Source: Maricaulaceae bacterium (lineage in GTDB: Bacteria > Pseudomonadota > Alphaproteobacteria > Caulobacterales > Maricaulaceae). Taken from it: 56,390 nucleotides of DNA. The notes beneath the pieces were generated by a model that worked only from the letters and a program-made list of their open reading frames with translations, did no database searches and was not told the origin of the DNA. Below, in pieces: positions 16,919 through 25,931 of this stretch (its first letter is position 1; each line of letters begins with the position of its first letter). The stretch covers positions 1 to 56,390 of the forward strand of contig JAHCJP010000008.1 in assembly GCA_026126205.1 (NCBI GenBank), written 5' to 3'. A program made the translations under genes and the position numbers.

Positions 16919-18262
16919 TCAGCCTGCGATCTGTTCACGCAACCTGCGGCTGGCCAGGAAATAACCAGCTCCGGTCAGCAGGCCCGCGGCGCCGAACACG
17001 ATCATCGACCAGCGCAGGCCTTCCGCCACGCCCATCTGCGCGGCGAAAACATCGCTGAGCAGGCCGATGCTGAGCGGGCCGAGGCCCAGACCCACGAGAT
17101 TGATGATGAACAGCAGCACGGCGGCGGCGGTGGCGCGGGTGCGCGGCTGGGCAAGGCTCTGCACGCTGGCGAAGATCGGCCCGTACCACAGCGAGCCGAG
17201 AAACACAGGGATGATCAGGATCAGGAACGACATCCCCACCGATGGCACCAGCATGGCTGCGACGAAGAACGGCACCACCAGCAGCGCCGCCCAGGCCGGG
17301 ATCAGCACATAGCCGCGAATGTCGGTGCGCGCGGCGCGGTCGGCCAGCATGCCGCCGACATAAGTGCCCGCCGCGCCGAATATGCCGACGATCAGGCCCA
17401 GCGCCGTGCCGACGAAGCCGACAGGGCCGAAATTCAGTCCCAGCGTCTCGTTGACGCTCTGCGTCATCGCGGCCAACCCCTCGGCGTGGTTGCGGAAGTA
17501 GAACGACCCGTAGAAGGCGATATGGCCATAGCTGATAAAGGCCGAGATCGCCGAGGCGATCGACACCCACCAGAAGGAGGATTTGGAGCGTAGCTCCTCG
17601 AACGCCTCCATCAGGCCCGGCCCCTTGGCCATTTTCACCTTGCCGCCGGCGTTGCGCCGCGGCTCCGGCAGGGTCAGGAAGGTGATGATGCCGATCAGCA
17701 CGCCCGGCGCCCCGGCGACGAAAAAGGCCGCGCGCCAGCCCCAAGCGTCGGCGACCAGACCGCCCAGCGCCATGCCGGCCAGAGAGCCGAGAGGAATGCC
17801 CATCGAATAGAAGGCCAGCGCCGAGGCGCGCTTTTCCTTTGGCGTATAATCGGTGATCAGCGAATGCGCCGGTGGCGTGCAGCCCGCTTCGCCGACGCCG
17901 ACGCCGATGCGCGCCAGCAGCAGCTGCGTGAAATTGACGGCGAAGCCGCAGGCGACGGTGAAGGCGCTCCACACCACCACCGCGGCGCTGATGATCTTCA
18001 CGCGGTCGGCGCGCTCGGCCAGGCGGGCGATGGGAATGCCCAGCGTAGTGTAGAAAATCGCGAAAGCGAGGCCGGTGAGCGCACCCAGCTGCCAGTCGGC
18101 CAGGCCCAGCTCCAGCTTGATCGGCTCGGCGAGGATGTTGACGATCTGCCGGTCGAGGAAATTCAGCGTGTAGATGACCAGCAGCATGCCCAGCGCGTAC
18201 TTGCGATAGGCGCCCGACAGCGGCCTGGCCGCAGGCTGGTCCGTCACCGGCGCATCCGACAT
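16919..18262 (-). CDS. MFS transporter (spinster-like)
   Basis: A 447-residue permease with about 12 hydrophobic spans. The start at 18262 is chosen because GGGGAGGAGAA lies a good distance upstream; the longer reading frame to 18304 has no such site. The N-terminus YALGMLLVIYTLNFLDRQIVN is characteristic of the spinster-like MFS group. The next loop, LGIPIARLAERADRVKII, carries the conserved MFS loop 2-3 basic motif, and GVGVGEAGCTPPAHSLI is typical of the same group. These carriers in Alphaproteobacteria are often annotated for lipid or aromatic substrates; no substrate can be read here. It is 120 bases upstream of the sulfotransferases and probably a separate unit. Confidence 0.9.
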   Translation of the reverse strand: MSDAPVTDQPAARPLSGAYRKYALGMLLVIYTLNFLDRQIVNILAEPIKLELGLADWQLGALTGLAFAIFYTTLGIPIARLAERADRVKIISAAVVVWSAFTVACGFAVNFTQLLLARIGVGVGEAGCTPPAHSLITDYTPKEKRASALAFYSMGIPLGSLAGMALGGLVADAWGWRAAFFVAGAPGVLIGIITFLTLPEPRRNAGGKVKMAKGPGLMEAFEELRSKSSFWWVSIASAISAFISYGHIAFYGSFYFRNHAEGLAAMTQSVNETLGLNFGPVGFVGTALGLIVGIFGAAGTYVGGMLADRAARTDIRGYVLIPAWAALLVVPFFVAAMLVPSVGMSFLILIIPVFLGSLWYGPIFASVQSLAQPRTRATAAAVLLFIINLVGLGLGPLSIGLLSDVFAAQMGVAEGLRWSMIVFGAAGLLTGAGYFLASRRLREQIAG

Positions 18263-18491
18263 CCGGTTCTCCTCCCCTGTTGATCCGGGCGTTTTCCGCC
18301 TCATGGCCCGGCGCCGGACGCAACGGGGGCGCCTGCGCGGTTAACGCTGCATAACATGGCGGCGAAGCGTGCGGTCAACGCTTTTCGGCGCGCGTTCACG
18401 TCATTCTAACCATGCCGTTAAACCAAATCTTGCGATTATTCGCGCACGATCCCGGCGTCGCGTCCCAGGCCGGCAGGGCAAGGACGCAGAA

Positions 18492-18509
18492 ATGAACGGC
18501 GCAGTATGA
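18492..18509 (+). promoter_or_regulatory. Possible five-codon leader ORF coupled to the polyprenyl-phosphate transferase gene
   Basis: An AAGGA sequence is followed nine bases later by ATG AAC GGC GCA GTA TGA. The stop of this mini-ORF overlaps the start of the next gene as ATGA (18506-18509). The main start has no good ribosome site of its own, so re-initiation after the mini-ORF is possible. Alternatively the AAGGA is simply a distant site for the main ATG. Confidence 0.3.
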
Positions 18510-20035
18510 GCGATCGCAGGAATCATCCCTCCAGCCGCATCGGCCCCGCGAATGATCATTCGGGACCAGGCGGCCTTGACCCGGAAACCGCCGGCCTGGT
18601 GGCCGCCGAGGCCCGTATAGCGGCGCGCCCGCCGAGCAGCCGCGTGAACCGCGGCGCCTTCGGCCGCGTCCTGCGCATCGCCGATCTTGCGGGCCTGACC
18701 GCCATCGCCACGGCGGGGGTGATCTCCGTCGCCGGCCCCGCGCCCATGCATGCCCCTGCAGGCCATCTGGCCCCGGTCGTGGCGTTCACGCTGATCACCG
18801 CAATCCTGCTGCAGGGCTTCGGGCTTTACCGGATCAATCCGTCGGCGCCGTCATGGCGGCGGGTCTGCTGCGCGATGGTCGCCGCCAGCCTGTCCGGGAT
18901 CGCCGCCATCGGCGCCGCATGGACGTTCGCGCCGGAGATTTTGTCCGTAACGGCCGGTTTCGCGACGGGCGCGGCGGCGGCCGTGACGGCGCTGCACGCC
19001 GCGCATGCCCTGTTCATACGCCGCCTGGCGCGACAGGGGCGGCTGGCCCTGAACGTTGTGGTGGTCGGCGCCACGCCGAACGCCCGCCGCCTGATCGAGA
19101 CCAACGCACGCAGCGGCGCGGTGAACATCATCGGCGTGTTCGACGACCGGCGGACGCGCAGCCCGTCGCGCCTCGCCGGTGCGCCCTATCTCGGCGCGAT
19201 CGACGACCTGATGGCCTGGCCGCTGCTGCCGGAGATCGACCGCGTGGTGCTGACCGTGACCAGCCAGGCGGCGGATCGCGTGCGCGCACTGCTGGCGCGC
19301 CTGCGCGGCCTGCCGCAGCCAGTGTGCCTGATGCTCGACTTCGAGGACTTCGACCCGGAGACGACGACGCTGGCCGAGATCGCAGACTCTCCGGCCGCGC
19401 AACTGTCGGGCCTCGGCGACGATCCCGGCTGGCAGATCGTGAAACGGCTGGAGGACATCGTCCTCGGCGGCCTGTTGCTGATCGCCGCCGCGCCGGTGAT
19501 GGCGCTGGTGGCGCTGGCGGTGCGTCTGGATAGTCCCGGTCCGGTATTTTTCCGGCAGGCCCGTGAAGGCTTTAACGGCCGGGCCATCCGCGTCATGAAG
19601 TTCCGCTCCATGCGTCATGATCCCGAGGCGGCGACACGGCCGGTGAGGCAGGTTGAGCGCGACGATCCGCGTGTTACGCGCGTTGGGAGCTTCCTTCGCA
19701 AAACCAGCCTCGACGAACTGCCGCAGCTCTGGAACGTGGTCAGGGGCGACATGTCGCTGGTGGGACCGCGCCCGCACGCCCCCGGCATGAAGACCGGGGC
19801 CGCCTACACGTCGGAGCTGGTCGCCGAATACGCCCACCGTCACCGGGTGAAGCCCGGCATCACCGGCTGGGCGCAGGTCAACGGTTCGCGCGGACCGCTG
19901 CATTCGCCGGAAGCGGCGCGCGAGCGTGTGCGGCTGGACGTGGAATACATCACCCGCGCCAGCCTGTGGTTCGATCTGTGGATCATCCTGAAGACGCTGC
20001 CGGCGCTGTTAGGCGACCGCATCAACATCCGCTGA
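18506..20035 (+). CDS. Exopolysaccharide polyprenyl-phosphate glycosyl-1-phosphate transferase (WcaJ/PssY type)
   Basis: A 509-residue membrane enzyme that transfers the first sugar-1-phosphate to undecaprenyl phosphate. The N-terminal half has four predicted membrane helices and a CoA-binding-like Rossmann segment ([14 protein letters not shown]). The C-terminal catalytic part begins with a membrane helix near 326-347 and shows [49 protein letters not shown] and [15 protein letters not shown], all diagnostic for the bacterial sugar transferase family. It starts a polysaccharide region whose flippase, polymerase, Wzz and Wza lie 7-16 kb further on. A GH5 hydrolase gene follows 14 bases downstream. 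Confidence 0.95.
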   Translation: MSDRRNHPSSRIGPANDHSGPGGLDPETAGLVAAEARIAARPPSSRVNRGAFGRVLRIADLAGLTAIATAGVISVAGPAPMHAPAGHLAPVVAFTLITAILLQGFGLYRINPSAPSWRRVCCAMVAASLSGIAAIGAAWTFAPEILSVTAGFATGAAAAVTALHAAHALFIRRLARQGRLALNVVVVGATPNARRLIETNARSGAVNIIGVFDDRRTRSPSRLAGAPYLGAIDDLMAWPLLPEIDRVVLTVTSQAADRVRALLARLRGLPQPVCLMLDFEDFDPETTTLAEIADSPAAQLSGLGDDPGWQIVKRLEDIVLGGLLLIAAAPVMALVALAVRLDSPGPVFFRQAREGFNGRAIRVMKFRSMRHDPEAATRPVRQVERDDPRVTRVGSFLRKTSLDELPQLWNVVRGDMSLVGPRPHAPGMKTGAAYTSELVAEYAHRHRVKPGITGWAQVNGSRGPLHSPEAARERVRLDVEYITRASLWFDLWIILKTLPALLGDRINIR

Positions 20036-20049
20036 CGGAAGGCGCCGTG

Positions 20050-21141
20050 ATGACCCCTCTGCTCCGCGCCCTGCTGGTCGTCTCGGCGAGCTTCGCCGTT
20101 CTGTCCCTGGCGGCCTTGTCCTGGATGCTGTTCAGCAGTCAGAGCGAGGCCGGCGATGATGGCGTAAAAACCGAACCGCGCCAGGCCGCCAGAGCGGCGG
20201 CGCCGGAGCCGCCATTCCGCAGCTGCATGAATCTCGGCGGCGCGCTGGAAGCCCCGCGCGAAGGCGAATGGGGCTATGTCATTCAGGACCGGCACCTGGA
20301 CCGCATCGCCGCCGCGGGTTTCGACGCCGTGAGACTGCCGGTGCGCTGGAGCGCCCATGCAGAGACCCGGCCGCCCCATGCGATCAGCGCCGCCCTGCTC
20401 GCCCGCGTCGACGAGGTGGCGCACGCGGCGCTGCAGCGCGGCCTGACCGTGATCATCAACGTGCATCATTACGAAGAACTGATGACCGATCCCGATCGGC
20501 ATGAACCGCGGCTGGAGGCGATCTGGCGCCAGCTAGCCGCGCATTACCAGGGCTGGTCGGAAGGACTGGTCTTCGAACTGGTCAACGAACCGCACGGGCG
20601 CCGCTGGACGTCGGAGCGGCTGAACGCCCTCAACGCGCGCCTGACCGCGATGATCCGCGAACGCCACCCGGACCGCTGGGTGATCGTCGGCGGCGGTGAC
20701 TGGGGCAATCTTTCGGGGCTTCGGGGCCTCGTCCCGCCAGACGATGCGCGGGTGATGACCACTTTCCATTTCTACACGCCATTCGACTTCACCCATCAAG
20801 GCGCGCCCTGGGCGAACCGGCCGCGCACCGGCGTCGGCTGGGGAACGGCGGAGGAGCGGGCCGAGGTGTCGGGCATGCTGGCGCAGGGCGCGGACTGGGG
20901 CGCGCACGCTGGCACGCCGATGTTCCTGGGCGAGTTCGGCGTCTATCGCGGCGTGCCCGTGGCCGACCGCGCCGCCTGGACCCGGCATGTGCGCGAAGAG
21001 GCCGACCGGCTGAACATCGCCTGGTGCTACTGGGATTTCGCCACCACCCTGAACGCTTTCGACACCAGCCGTGACGCGTGGATTCCCGAATTGCGCGACG
21101 CGCTGACCGGCGATTCCGTGCAGGCGTTGCTGCGGCGCTAA
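20050..21141 (+). CDS. Glycoside hydrolase family 5 (cellulase-like), membrane-anchored or secreted
   Basis: A 363-residue protein with an N-terminal hydrophobic segment (residues 5-28, signal or anchor) followed by a GH5 TIM barrel. The acid/base glutamate is in LVNEPHG (Glu180) and the nucleophile in FLGEFGVY (Glu295); the VRLPVRW and IINVHHYEE strands also fit. ATG 20050 follows GGAAGG. It lies 14 bases after the polyprenyl transferase gene and is probably co-transcribed. Hydrolases in such operons trim or release the polymer as it leaves the cell, so its substrate may be the exopolysaccharide itself rather than cellulose. Confidence 0.9.
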   Translation: MTPLLRALLVVSASFAVLSLAALSWMLFSSQSEAGDDGVKTEPRQAARAAAPEPPFRSCMNLGGALEAPREGEWGYVIQDRHLDRIAAAGFDAVRLPVRWSAHAETRPPHAISAALLARVDEVAHAALQRGLTVIINVHHYEELMTDPDRHEPRLEAIWRQLAAHYQGWSEGLVFELVNEPHGRRWTSERLNALNARLTAMIRERHPDRWVIVGGGDWGNLSGLRGLVPPDDARVMTTFHFYTPFDFTHQGAPWANRPRTGVGWGTAEERAEVSGMLAQGADWGAHAGTPMFLGEFGVYRGVPVADRAAWTRHVREEADRLNIAWCYWDFATTLNAFDTSRDAWIPELRDALTGDSVQALLRR

Positions 21142-21144
21142 GCG

Positions 21145-21834
21145 TCAGGTCTTCTCGATCTGTTTCACCGCATCGCGCCCGACCCAGCGTTCGGTTTTGT
21201 CTTTCGATTCCGACAGCCGCCGCGCCAGTTCCGCCGCCGGGCCTTTCAGCGCCGCATTGCGCCGCCCGATGGCGCGCAGCGCCCAGTTGACGGCCTTCTT
21301 CACGAAATTGCGGTCATCGGCGGCGTGGCGCTCGATCAGCGGCAAGCGGGCGAGGAAATCCGCATCGGCCAGCTCCTTGCGATGCAGGGCGAGACAGGCC
21401 AGCAGCGCGAAACCGGCGCGGCGGCCGAATTCGTCATTCAGCGCCGCCCAGCGATCGACCATGGCCAAGGCGTGCGGCGACCGGTCGAAAAGCTGGAAAC
21501 ACGCGGTATCGCAGATCGCCCAGTTGTCGAAATCCGCCCGCCAGCGATCCATCCGCTCCGGCGTCAGCTTATCCGCCTCGCCGGTATGGGCGGCCAGCAT
21601 CCGCGCCTCGTAGACCCCGGTCTCCCACAACGCCCCGGCCAGCGCCTGATCACGGCCGATGGACTTCGCCACCAGTTTGATCTTCGCCATCGGGGTTCCG
21701 AACGCCGTTTCCGCACTGGCGCCGGTGATGCCGTAGCGCGGCCCCATCTCGTCGCGGATGCGCGCCTCGGCATGGCTTTGAAGCGCGGCCAGCGCGGCTC
21801 TGACGCGAGCGGCCGTATCCGGCGAAGTGGCCAT
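21145..21834 (-). CDS. DNA alkylation repair protein, AlkD family
   Basis: A 229-residue all-helical HEAT-like repeat protein of the AlkC/AlkD superfamily. Diagnostic features are YGITGASAETAFGTPMAKIK near the N-terminus, WETGVYEARMLAA, and DNWAICDTACFQLFDR. The segment DRNFVKKAVNWALRAIGRRN matches the conserved end of the repeat array. It should remove alkylated bases such as 3-methyladenine. It is last of four minus-strand genes beginning with an ArsR regulator, with a six-base gap to the VOC gene, so it is probably co-regulated. Convergent with the GH5 gene. Confidence 0.9.
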   Translation of the reverse strand: MATSPDTAARVRAALAALQSHAEARIRDEMGPRYGITGASAETAFGTPMAKIKLVAKSIGRDQALAGALWETGVYEARMLAAHTGEADKLTPERMDRWRADFDNWAICDTACFQLFDRSPHALAMVDRWAALNDEFGRRAGFALLACLALHRKELADADFLARLPLIERHAADDRNFVKKAVNWALRAIGRRNAALKGPAAELARRLSESKDKTERWVGRDAVKQIEKT

Positions 21835-21840
21835 GCGGGG

Positions 21841-22209
21841 TCAGACCGGGTTAAGCTGGTGGAGCAGAATGGAATTACCCTCGCTGTCCAGACACACGGC
21901 CATACGGCAGCGCGGACCGGCGATGACGCCGCTGGCGAAGGGCACGCCCTTGGCCTTCAGGTCCGCGATCAGGGCGTCAAGGTCTTCGACCTCGAGCGCA
22001 ACCGTGCCGCCCGCGCCGGCGCTCGGCTCGCCCTGCGTGGTATTGGTGATCGCCAGACAGCCGCCGCCGGGCAGGTCGTACTCCACCCACCATTTGTCTC
22101 CCTGGCCCCCCGCCATGCCCGGGTTCAGCCCCAGCGTCTCTTCATAGAACCGCCGTGCGCGGGGCACGTCGGTCACAGGATACATCGTAAAGGCGACCTT
22201 CCTGATCAT
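21841..22209 (-). CDS. VOC (glyoxalase/bleomycin resistance) family protein
   Basis: A 122-residue single-module vicinal oxygen chelate protein. It starts MIRKVAFTMYPVTDVPRARR, the usual opening strand and helix, and ends CRMAVCLDSEGNSILLHQL, the usual closing metal-site strand. Substrate unknown. It is the third gene of an ArsR-SRPBCC-VOC-AlkD operon; VOC and SRPBCC genes behind an ArsR repressor are a common bacterial arrangement of unproven function. Confidence 0.9.
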   Translation of the reverse strand: MIRKVAFTMYPVTDVPRARRFYEETLGLNPGMAGGQGDKWWVEYDLPGGGCLAITNTTQGEPSAGAGGTVALEVEDLDALIADLKAKGVPFASGVIAGPRCRMAVCLDSEGNSILLHQLNPV

Positions 22210-22218
22210 GGCCCGTCC

Positions 22219-22707
22219 CTATTTCGCGGCCTCAGTCTCCAGCAGCCCATCGAGACGGCCATAGCTCTGCGACCAGCCCTCGATCATGCCGCTGGCCAGC
22301 GCGCCGTCGCGCGCCTGTTTCGACGTATAGAAAACGGTGACGATGACCACGGTCTCCGCGCCCTTTTCCTCGAACTCGGAAGTGACGAGGGTCTCACCCC
22401 CTGTCCAGTCCTCGTCGAACAGTTCGGTGTTCTGCAACAGGGCGGGCGCGTCGATCCGGCGATAGACGCCGCCCATGCCCATATCATCCCCGGTTCCGGT
22501 GTTGCGCCAGACATAGCGAAAGGCGCCGCCGACGCGCAGGTCGATTTCGCATTCCGCCAGCCGCCATTCGTCAGGCCCCCACAGCCAGCGCTTCACCAGC
22601 TCCGGCTTCGTGTGGGCGTCCCACAGCATCGTGCGCGGCGCGGCGAAGGCGCGCGTAACGCGGATCTCGCGATCCGACGGGGTGTCGACTTTCACGGTGC
22701 GGCTCAT
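22219..22707 (-). CDS. SRPBCC/AHSA1 domain protein
   Basis: A 162-residue START/Bet v1-like protein. Typical features are the ITRAFAAPRTMLWDAHTKPELVKRWLWGP-type N-terminus (read here as RVTRAFAAPRTMLWDAH followed by WLWGPDEW), LRVGGAFRYVWR, and the C-terminal GMIEGWSQSYGRLDGLLE helix. It overlaps the ArsR gene by four bases and will be translated from the same mRNA. AHSA1-type proteins bind hydrophobic ligands; the ligand is unknown. Confidence 0.92.
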   Translation of the reverse strand: MSRTVKVDTPSDREIRVTRAFAAPRTMLWDAHTKPELVKRWLWGPDEWRLAECEIDLRVGGAFRYVWRNTGTGDDMGMGGVYRRIDAPALLQNTELFDEDWTGGETLVTSEFEEKGAETVVIVTVFYTSKQARDGALASGMIEGWSQSYGRLDGLLETEAAK

Positions 22708-23051
22708 GTCTGGTCGTCCTTCTTCGTCTGGGATTGCATCTCGTCCAGCAAGGCGTCGAGGCGGCGGTAGCGGCTCTCCCAGAATTTCCGGTAGCCCTCC
22801 AGCCAGTCCGAGGCCTCGGCCAGGGCGCCGCCCTCGATGCGGCTGATGCGGCGCTGCGCATCGCGCCCCCGGCTGATCAGCCCAGCCTTCTCCAGCACCT
22901 TCAGATGCTTCGACACCGCCGGCTGGCTGATGTCGAAGGGGCGGGCCAGCTCGCTGACCGACGCCTCGCCCAGCGCCAGCCGGGCGAGGATCGCCCGCCG
23001 TGTCGGATCGGCCAGCGCGGCGAATGTGGCGTCAAGGGTATGTTGGATCAT
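22704..23051 (-). CDS. ArsR-family transcriptional repressor
   Basis: A 115-residue winged-helix regulator. It opens LDATFAALADPTRRAILARL and has the recognition helix region FDISQPAVSKHLKVLEKAGL, then SRGRDAQRRI. The usual metal-binding cysteines are absent, as in the non-metal ArsR group paired with SRPBCC proteins. ATG 23051 is chosen because the family normally begins there; ATG 23063 in the same frame would lie inside the palindromic operator. Neither has a good ribosome site, so the mRNA may be nearly leaderless. It probably represses its own operon. Confidence 0.9.
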   Translation of the reverse strand: MIQHTLDATFAALADPTRRAILARLALGEASVSELARPFDISQPAVSKHLKVLEKAGLISRGRDAQRRISRIEGGALAEASDWLEGYRKFWESRYRRLDALLDEMQSQTKKDDQT

Positions 23052-23055
23052 ATGA

Positions 23056-23087
23056 ATAACCATATTGTTATGTAACTATATGGTTAT
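23056..23087. promoter_or_regulatory. Palindromic operator for the ArsR-type regulator
   Basis: A perfect 10-base inverted repeat, ATAACCATAT (23056-23065) and ATATGGTTAT (23078-23087), with a 12-base spacer, directly upstream of the ArsR gene and about 90 bases before the divergent frmA-type gene. Size, symmetry and place fit an ArsR dimer operator. It could also influence the divergent formaldehyde operon. Confidence 0.7.
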
Positions 23088-23177
23088 AGAAAGCCGTGTT
23101 CGGAACGTCAACCCCCCGGGGTTCGCAAGCCCGGGCGCCCGGCTTAAGCTACGCGATACCGTTTCAGGGAGGACGTC

Positions 23178-24287
23178 ATGGACGTGCGCGCCGCCATCGC
23201 CTTCGAGGCCGGAAAGCCGCTCGAGATCGACACCGTACAGCTGGACGGGCCGAAGGCCGGCGAGGTGCTGGTGGAGATCAAGGCCACCGGCGTCTGCCAT
23301 ACCGACGCCTACACCCTGTCCGGCGCCGATCCGGAGGGCCTGTTCCCGGCGATCCTTGGCCATGAGGGCGCGGGCGTGGTCGTCGAGACCGGCCCCGGCG
23401 TCACCAGCGTCGCGCCCGGCGACCATGTCATCCCGCTCTACACGCCGGAATGCCGCGAGTGCGAATATTGCCTGCACCCGAAAACCAATCTCTGCCAGAA
23501 GATCCGCCCCACTCAGGGCCGGGGCCTGATGCCGGACGGCACGTCGCGGTTTTCGCACAAGGGCAAGCCGGTGCTGCACTATATGGGCACGTCGACCTTC
23601 GCCAATTACACCGTGCTTCCAGAGATCGCGGTGGCGAAAATCCGCAAGGACGCCCCGTTCGAAAAGGTCTGTTACATCGGCTGCGGGGTGACCACCGGCC
23701 TTGGCGCGGTGATGTTCACCGCCAAGGTGGAGCCAAACACCCGTTGCGTGGTTTTCGGGCTGGGCGGCATCGGCCTCAACGTCATCCAGGGGTTGAAGCT
23801 GGTCGGCGCGCGCCAGATCGTCGGCGTCGACATCAACCCGTCGAAAAAGGCGCTGGCCGCGCAGTTCGGCATGACCGATTTCGTCAATCCGAACGAGATC
23901 AAGGGCGACCTCGTCGGCCACCTGGTGGAACTGACCGGCGGCGGCGCCGATTACACCTTCGAATGCATCGGCAAGCCGCAGGTGATGCGCGCGGCGCTGG
24001 AATGCGCCCACAAGGGCTGGGGCGAAAGCGTGATCATCGGCGTCGCCGGCGCCGGCGAGGAAATCTCCACCCGCCCGTTCCAGCTGGTCACCGGCCGGGT
24101 GTGGCGCGGCACCGCCTTCGGCGGCGCCAGGGGCCGCACCGACGTGCCGAAGATCGTCGACATGTACATGGAAGGGCGCATCGATATCGACAGCCTGATC
24201 ACCCATGTCATGCCGCTGGAGCAGATCAACGAGGCTTTCGATCTGATGCATGACGGGAAAAGCATCCGGAGCGTGGTGGTGTATTGA
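23178..24287 (+). CDS. frmA: S-(hydroxymethyl)glutathione dehydrogenase / class III alcohol dehydrogenase
   Basis: A 369-residue zinc-dependent dehydrogenase that oxidises S-hydroxymethylglutathione to S-formylglutathione using NAD. Catalytic zinc ligands appear in ATGVCHTD (Cys40) and GHEGAG (His62). The structural zinc loop is [15 protein letters not shown], and the NAD site [12 protein letters not shown]. Full family length; GGGAGGA precedes ATG 23178. It heads a four-gene unit ending with S-formylglutathione hydrolase, the next enzyme of the formaldehyde pathway. The stop overlaps the next ATG by one base. Confidence 0.97.
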   Translation: MDVRAAIAFEAGKPLEIDTVQLDGPKAGEVLVEIKATGVCHTDAYTLSGADPEGLFPAILGHEGAGVVVETGPGVTSVAPGDHVIPLYTPECRECEYCLHPKTNLCQKIRPTQGRGLMPDGTSRFSHKGKPVLHYMGTSTFANYTVLPEIAVAKIRKDAPFEKVCYIGCGVTTGLGAVMFTAKVEPNTRCVVFGLGGIGLNVIQGLKLVGARQIVGVDINPSKKALAAQFGMTDFVNPNEIKGDLVGHLVELTGGGADYTFECIGKPQVMRAALECAHKGWGESVIIGVAGAGEEISTRPFQLVTGRVWRGTAFGGARGRTDVPKIVDMYMEGRIDIDSLITHVMPLEQINEAFDLMHDGKSIRSVVVY

Positions 24288-24646
24288 TGGCCTGCTGGTA
24301 TTCCCGCCCGGTCTGGTTCGTCGCGGACGTCGCAGCGACGCTGGATTTCTATGTCGGCAAGCTGGGCTTCACCGAGGCGTGGCGGCACGACCATGAGGGC
24401 AAAGCGGTGGCGGCGCAGGTGAACCGGCTGGACTGCGAGATTTGTTTTTCCGACCAGTGGCCGCAGAAGAACGGGACGGGGATGATTTTCCTTTCCCTGG
24501 ATCGGCAAGATTACGATCCGCTGCGCGGGGAACTGGAGGCCAGGGGCGTGACCGTTGAGGACGGCTGGTGGGGCTATGACTGCCTGGTCGTGACCGACCC
24601 CGACGGCAACAAGCTTTATTTCGCCGACCCCGGCGAGGACGAATGA
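24287..24646 (+). CDS. Glyoxalase superfamily (VOC) protein
   Basis: A 119-residue VOC protein lying inside the formaldehyde detoxification operon. Features: VWFVADVAATLDFYVGKLGF at the start, the MIFLSLD strand, and the closing LVVTDPDGNKLYFADP strand typical of bleomycin-resistance-like folds. Start ATG 24287 forms TGATG with the preceding stop. The stop overlaps the next ATG. It may act on another aldehyde-glutathione adduct, but this is inferred from position only. Confidence 0.88.
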   Translation: MACWYSRPVWFVADVAATLDFYVGKLGFTEAWRHDHEGKAVAAQVNRLDCEICFSDQWPQKNGTGMIFLSLDRQDYDPLRGELEARGVTVEDGWWGYDCLVVTDPDGNKLYFADPGEDE

Positions 24647-25098
24647 TCATCTATATCGACGCCGACGCCTGCCCGGTGAAGGACGAGGCGATCCGCGTCG
24701 CCGCGCGCCACGGGGCGGACGTGAAGCTGGTCTGCGACGGCGGGCTGATGCGGCGCCGGGAGCCGCATGTGGAGCTGGTGATCGTGCCGGAGGGCGCGGA
24801 CGCCGCGGATGACTGGATCGCGGCGCATATCGCGCCGGGCGATCTGTGCGTCACCGGCGACATCGCGCTGGCGGCGCGCTGTCTGGAGAAGGGCGCGGCG
24901 GCCATCGACCATCGCGGCCAGCCCTTCACCGCCAACAATATCGGATCGGCGCTGGCCATGCGTAACCTGATGAAAAACCTACGTGAACAGGGCGTGGCCG
25001 GCGGCGGCGGGCGCGCCTATTCGCCAAGGGACCGCAGCGCCTTTCTGGACGGCATCGAACAGGCGGCGCAGCGCATAAAGCACGGGAAACCGGCATGA
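24643..25098 (+). CDS. YaiI/YqxD (DUF188) family protein
   Basis: A 151-residue member of the YaiI/YqxD family, whose fold is PIN-like nuclease but whose role is not established. It begins IIYIDADACPVKDEAIRVA, with the family's conserved DADACPVK motif, and continues through VTGDIALAARCLEKGA and DHRGQPFTANNIGSALAMR. Overlaps neighbours on both sides by four bases, so it is a full member of the operon. I see no reason in the sequence for its grouping with formaldehyde enzymes. Confidence 0.95.
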   Translation: MIIYIDADACPVKDEAIRVAARHGADVKLVCDGGLMRRREPHVELVIVPEGADAADDWIAAHIAPGDLCVTGDIALAARCLEKGAAAIDHRGQPFTANNIGSALAMRNLMKNLREQGVAGGGGRAYSPRDRSAFLDGIEQAAQRIKHGKPA

Positions 25099-25928
25099 AA
25101 ACCGTCAGTGAAAACAAATGCTTCGGCGGCCGTCAGCTGGTGATCGACCATGACAGCGCCGCGACCGGAACCGCGATGCGCTTCGGCGTCTTTCTACCTC
25201 CGCATGCCTCAAACACCCCCTGCCCTGTCGTCTTCTTTCTGTCTGGCCTTACCTGCACGCACGAGAATTTCACCCTGAAGGCCGGCGCCCAGCGCCTGGC
25301 CGCAGAACTGGGCCTGATCATCGTCGCGCCCGACACGTCGCCGCGCGGCGAGGAGGTGGCGGACATCGCCGGCGATTACAGCCTCGGCCAGGGCGCCGGT
25401 TTCTATGTCGATGCGACCGAGGCCCCCTGGGCGCGGCATTACCGCATGTTTTCATACATCACGGACGAGTTGTTCGATCTCGTCACCGCCGCCTTTCCGG
25501 CCGACCCGGCGCGCGCCGGTATCACGGGCCATTCCATGGGCGGGCACGGGGCGCTGGTCTGTCATCTGCGCCGTCCGGACCGGTTCCGCGCCGTATCCGC
25601 CTTCGCGCCCGTCGCCGCGCCGTCGCAGGTTCCCTGGGGCCGGGCGGCGTTCACGGCGTATCTGGGCGCGGACGAGCAGGCCTGGGCGGCCTATGACGCG
25701 ACGCAACTGGTGGCCGGGCGCCCGGACGGGCCGGAAATCCTGATCGACCAGGGCGAGGCCGATACGTTCCTGGCGGAGCAGTTGCGGCCGGACCTGTTCG
25801 AGGCGGCGGCGAAGGCGGCGGGCCGGCGCGTCAGGCTGCGCCGGCATCCCGGTTACGACCATTCCTATTTTTTCATCGCCAGCTTTATCGACGGCCACCT
25901 GCGCCATCACGCGAAGGGCCTCGGCTGA
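25095..25928 (+). CDS. fghA: S-formylglutathione hydrolase
   Basis: A 277-residue alpha/beta hydrolase of the esterase D family that hydrolyses S-formylglutathione to formate and glutathione. Nucleophile Ser147 is in GHSMGGHGAL; LSGLTCTHENF provides the oxyanion region, and the C-terminal GYDHSYFFIASFI contains the catalytic histidine. Full length. Overlaps the YaiI gene by four bases and completes the pathway begun by the frmA-type gene. Confidence 0.96.
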   Translation: MKTVSENKCFGGRQLVIDHDSAATGTAMRFGVFLPPHASNTPCPVVFFLSGLTCTHENFTLKAGAQRLAAELGLIIVAPDTSPRGEEVADIAGDYSLGQGAGFYVDATEAPWARHYRMFSYITDELFDLVTAAFPADPARAGITGHSMGGHGALVCHLRRPDRFRAVSAFAPVAAPSQVPWGRAAFTAYLGADEQAWAAYDATQLVAGRPDGPEILIDQGEADTFLAEQLRPDLFEAAAKAAGRRVRLRRHPGYDHSYFFIASFIDGHLRHHAKGLG

Positions 25929-25931
25929 CGC

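Noticed and set aside
18440..18505. Possible c-di-GMP riboswitch before the polyprenyl-phosphate transferase gene
   Set aside because: Only short pieces (GGCAAGGACGCA) resemble GEMM; the paired stems and the tetraloop are missing.
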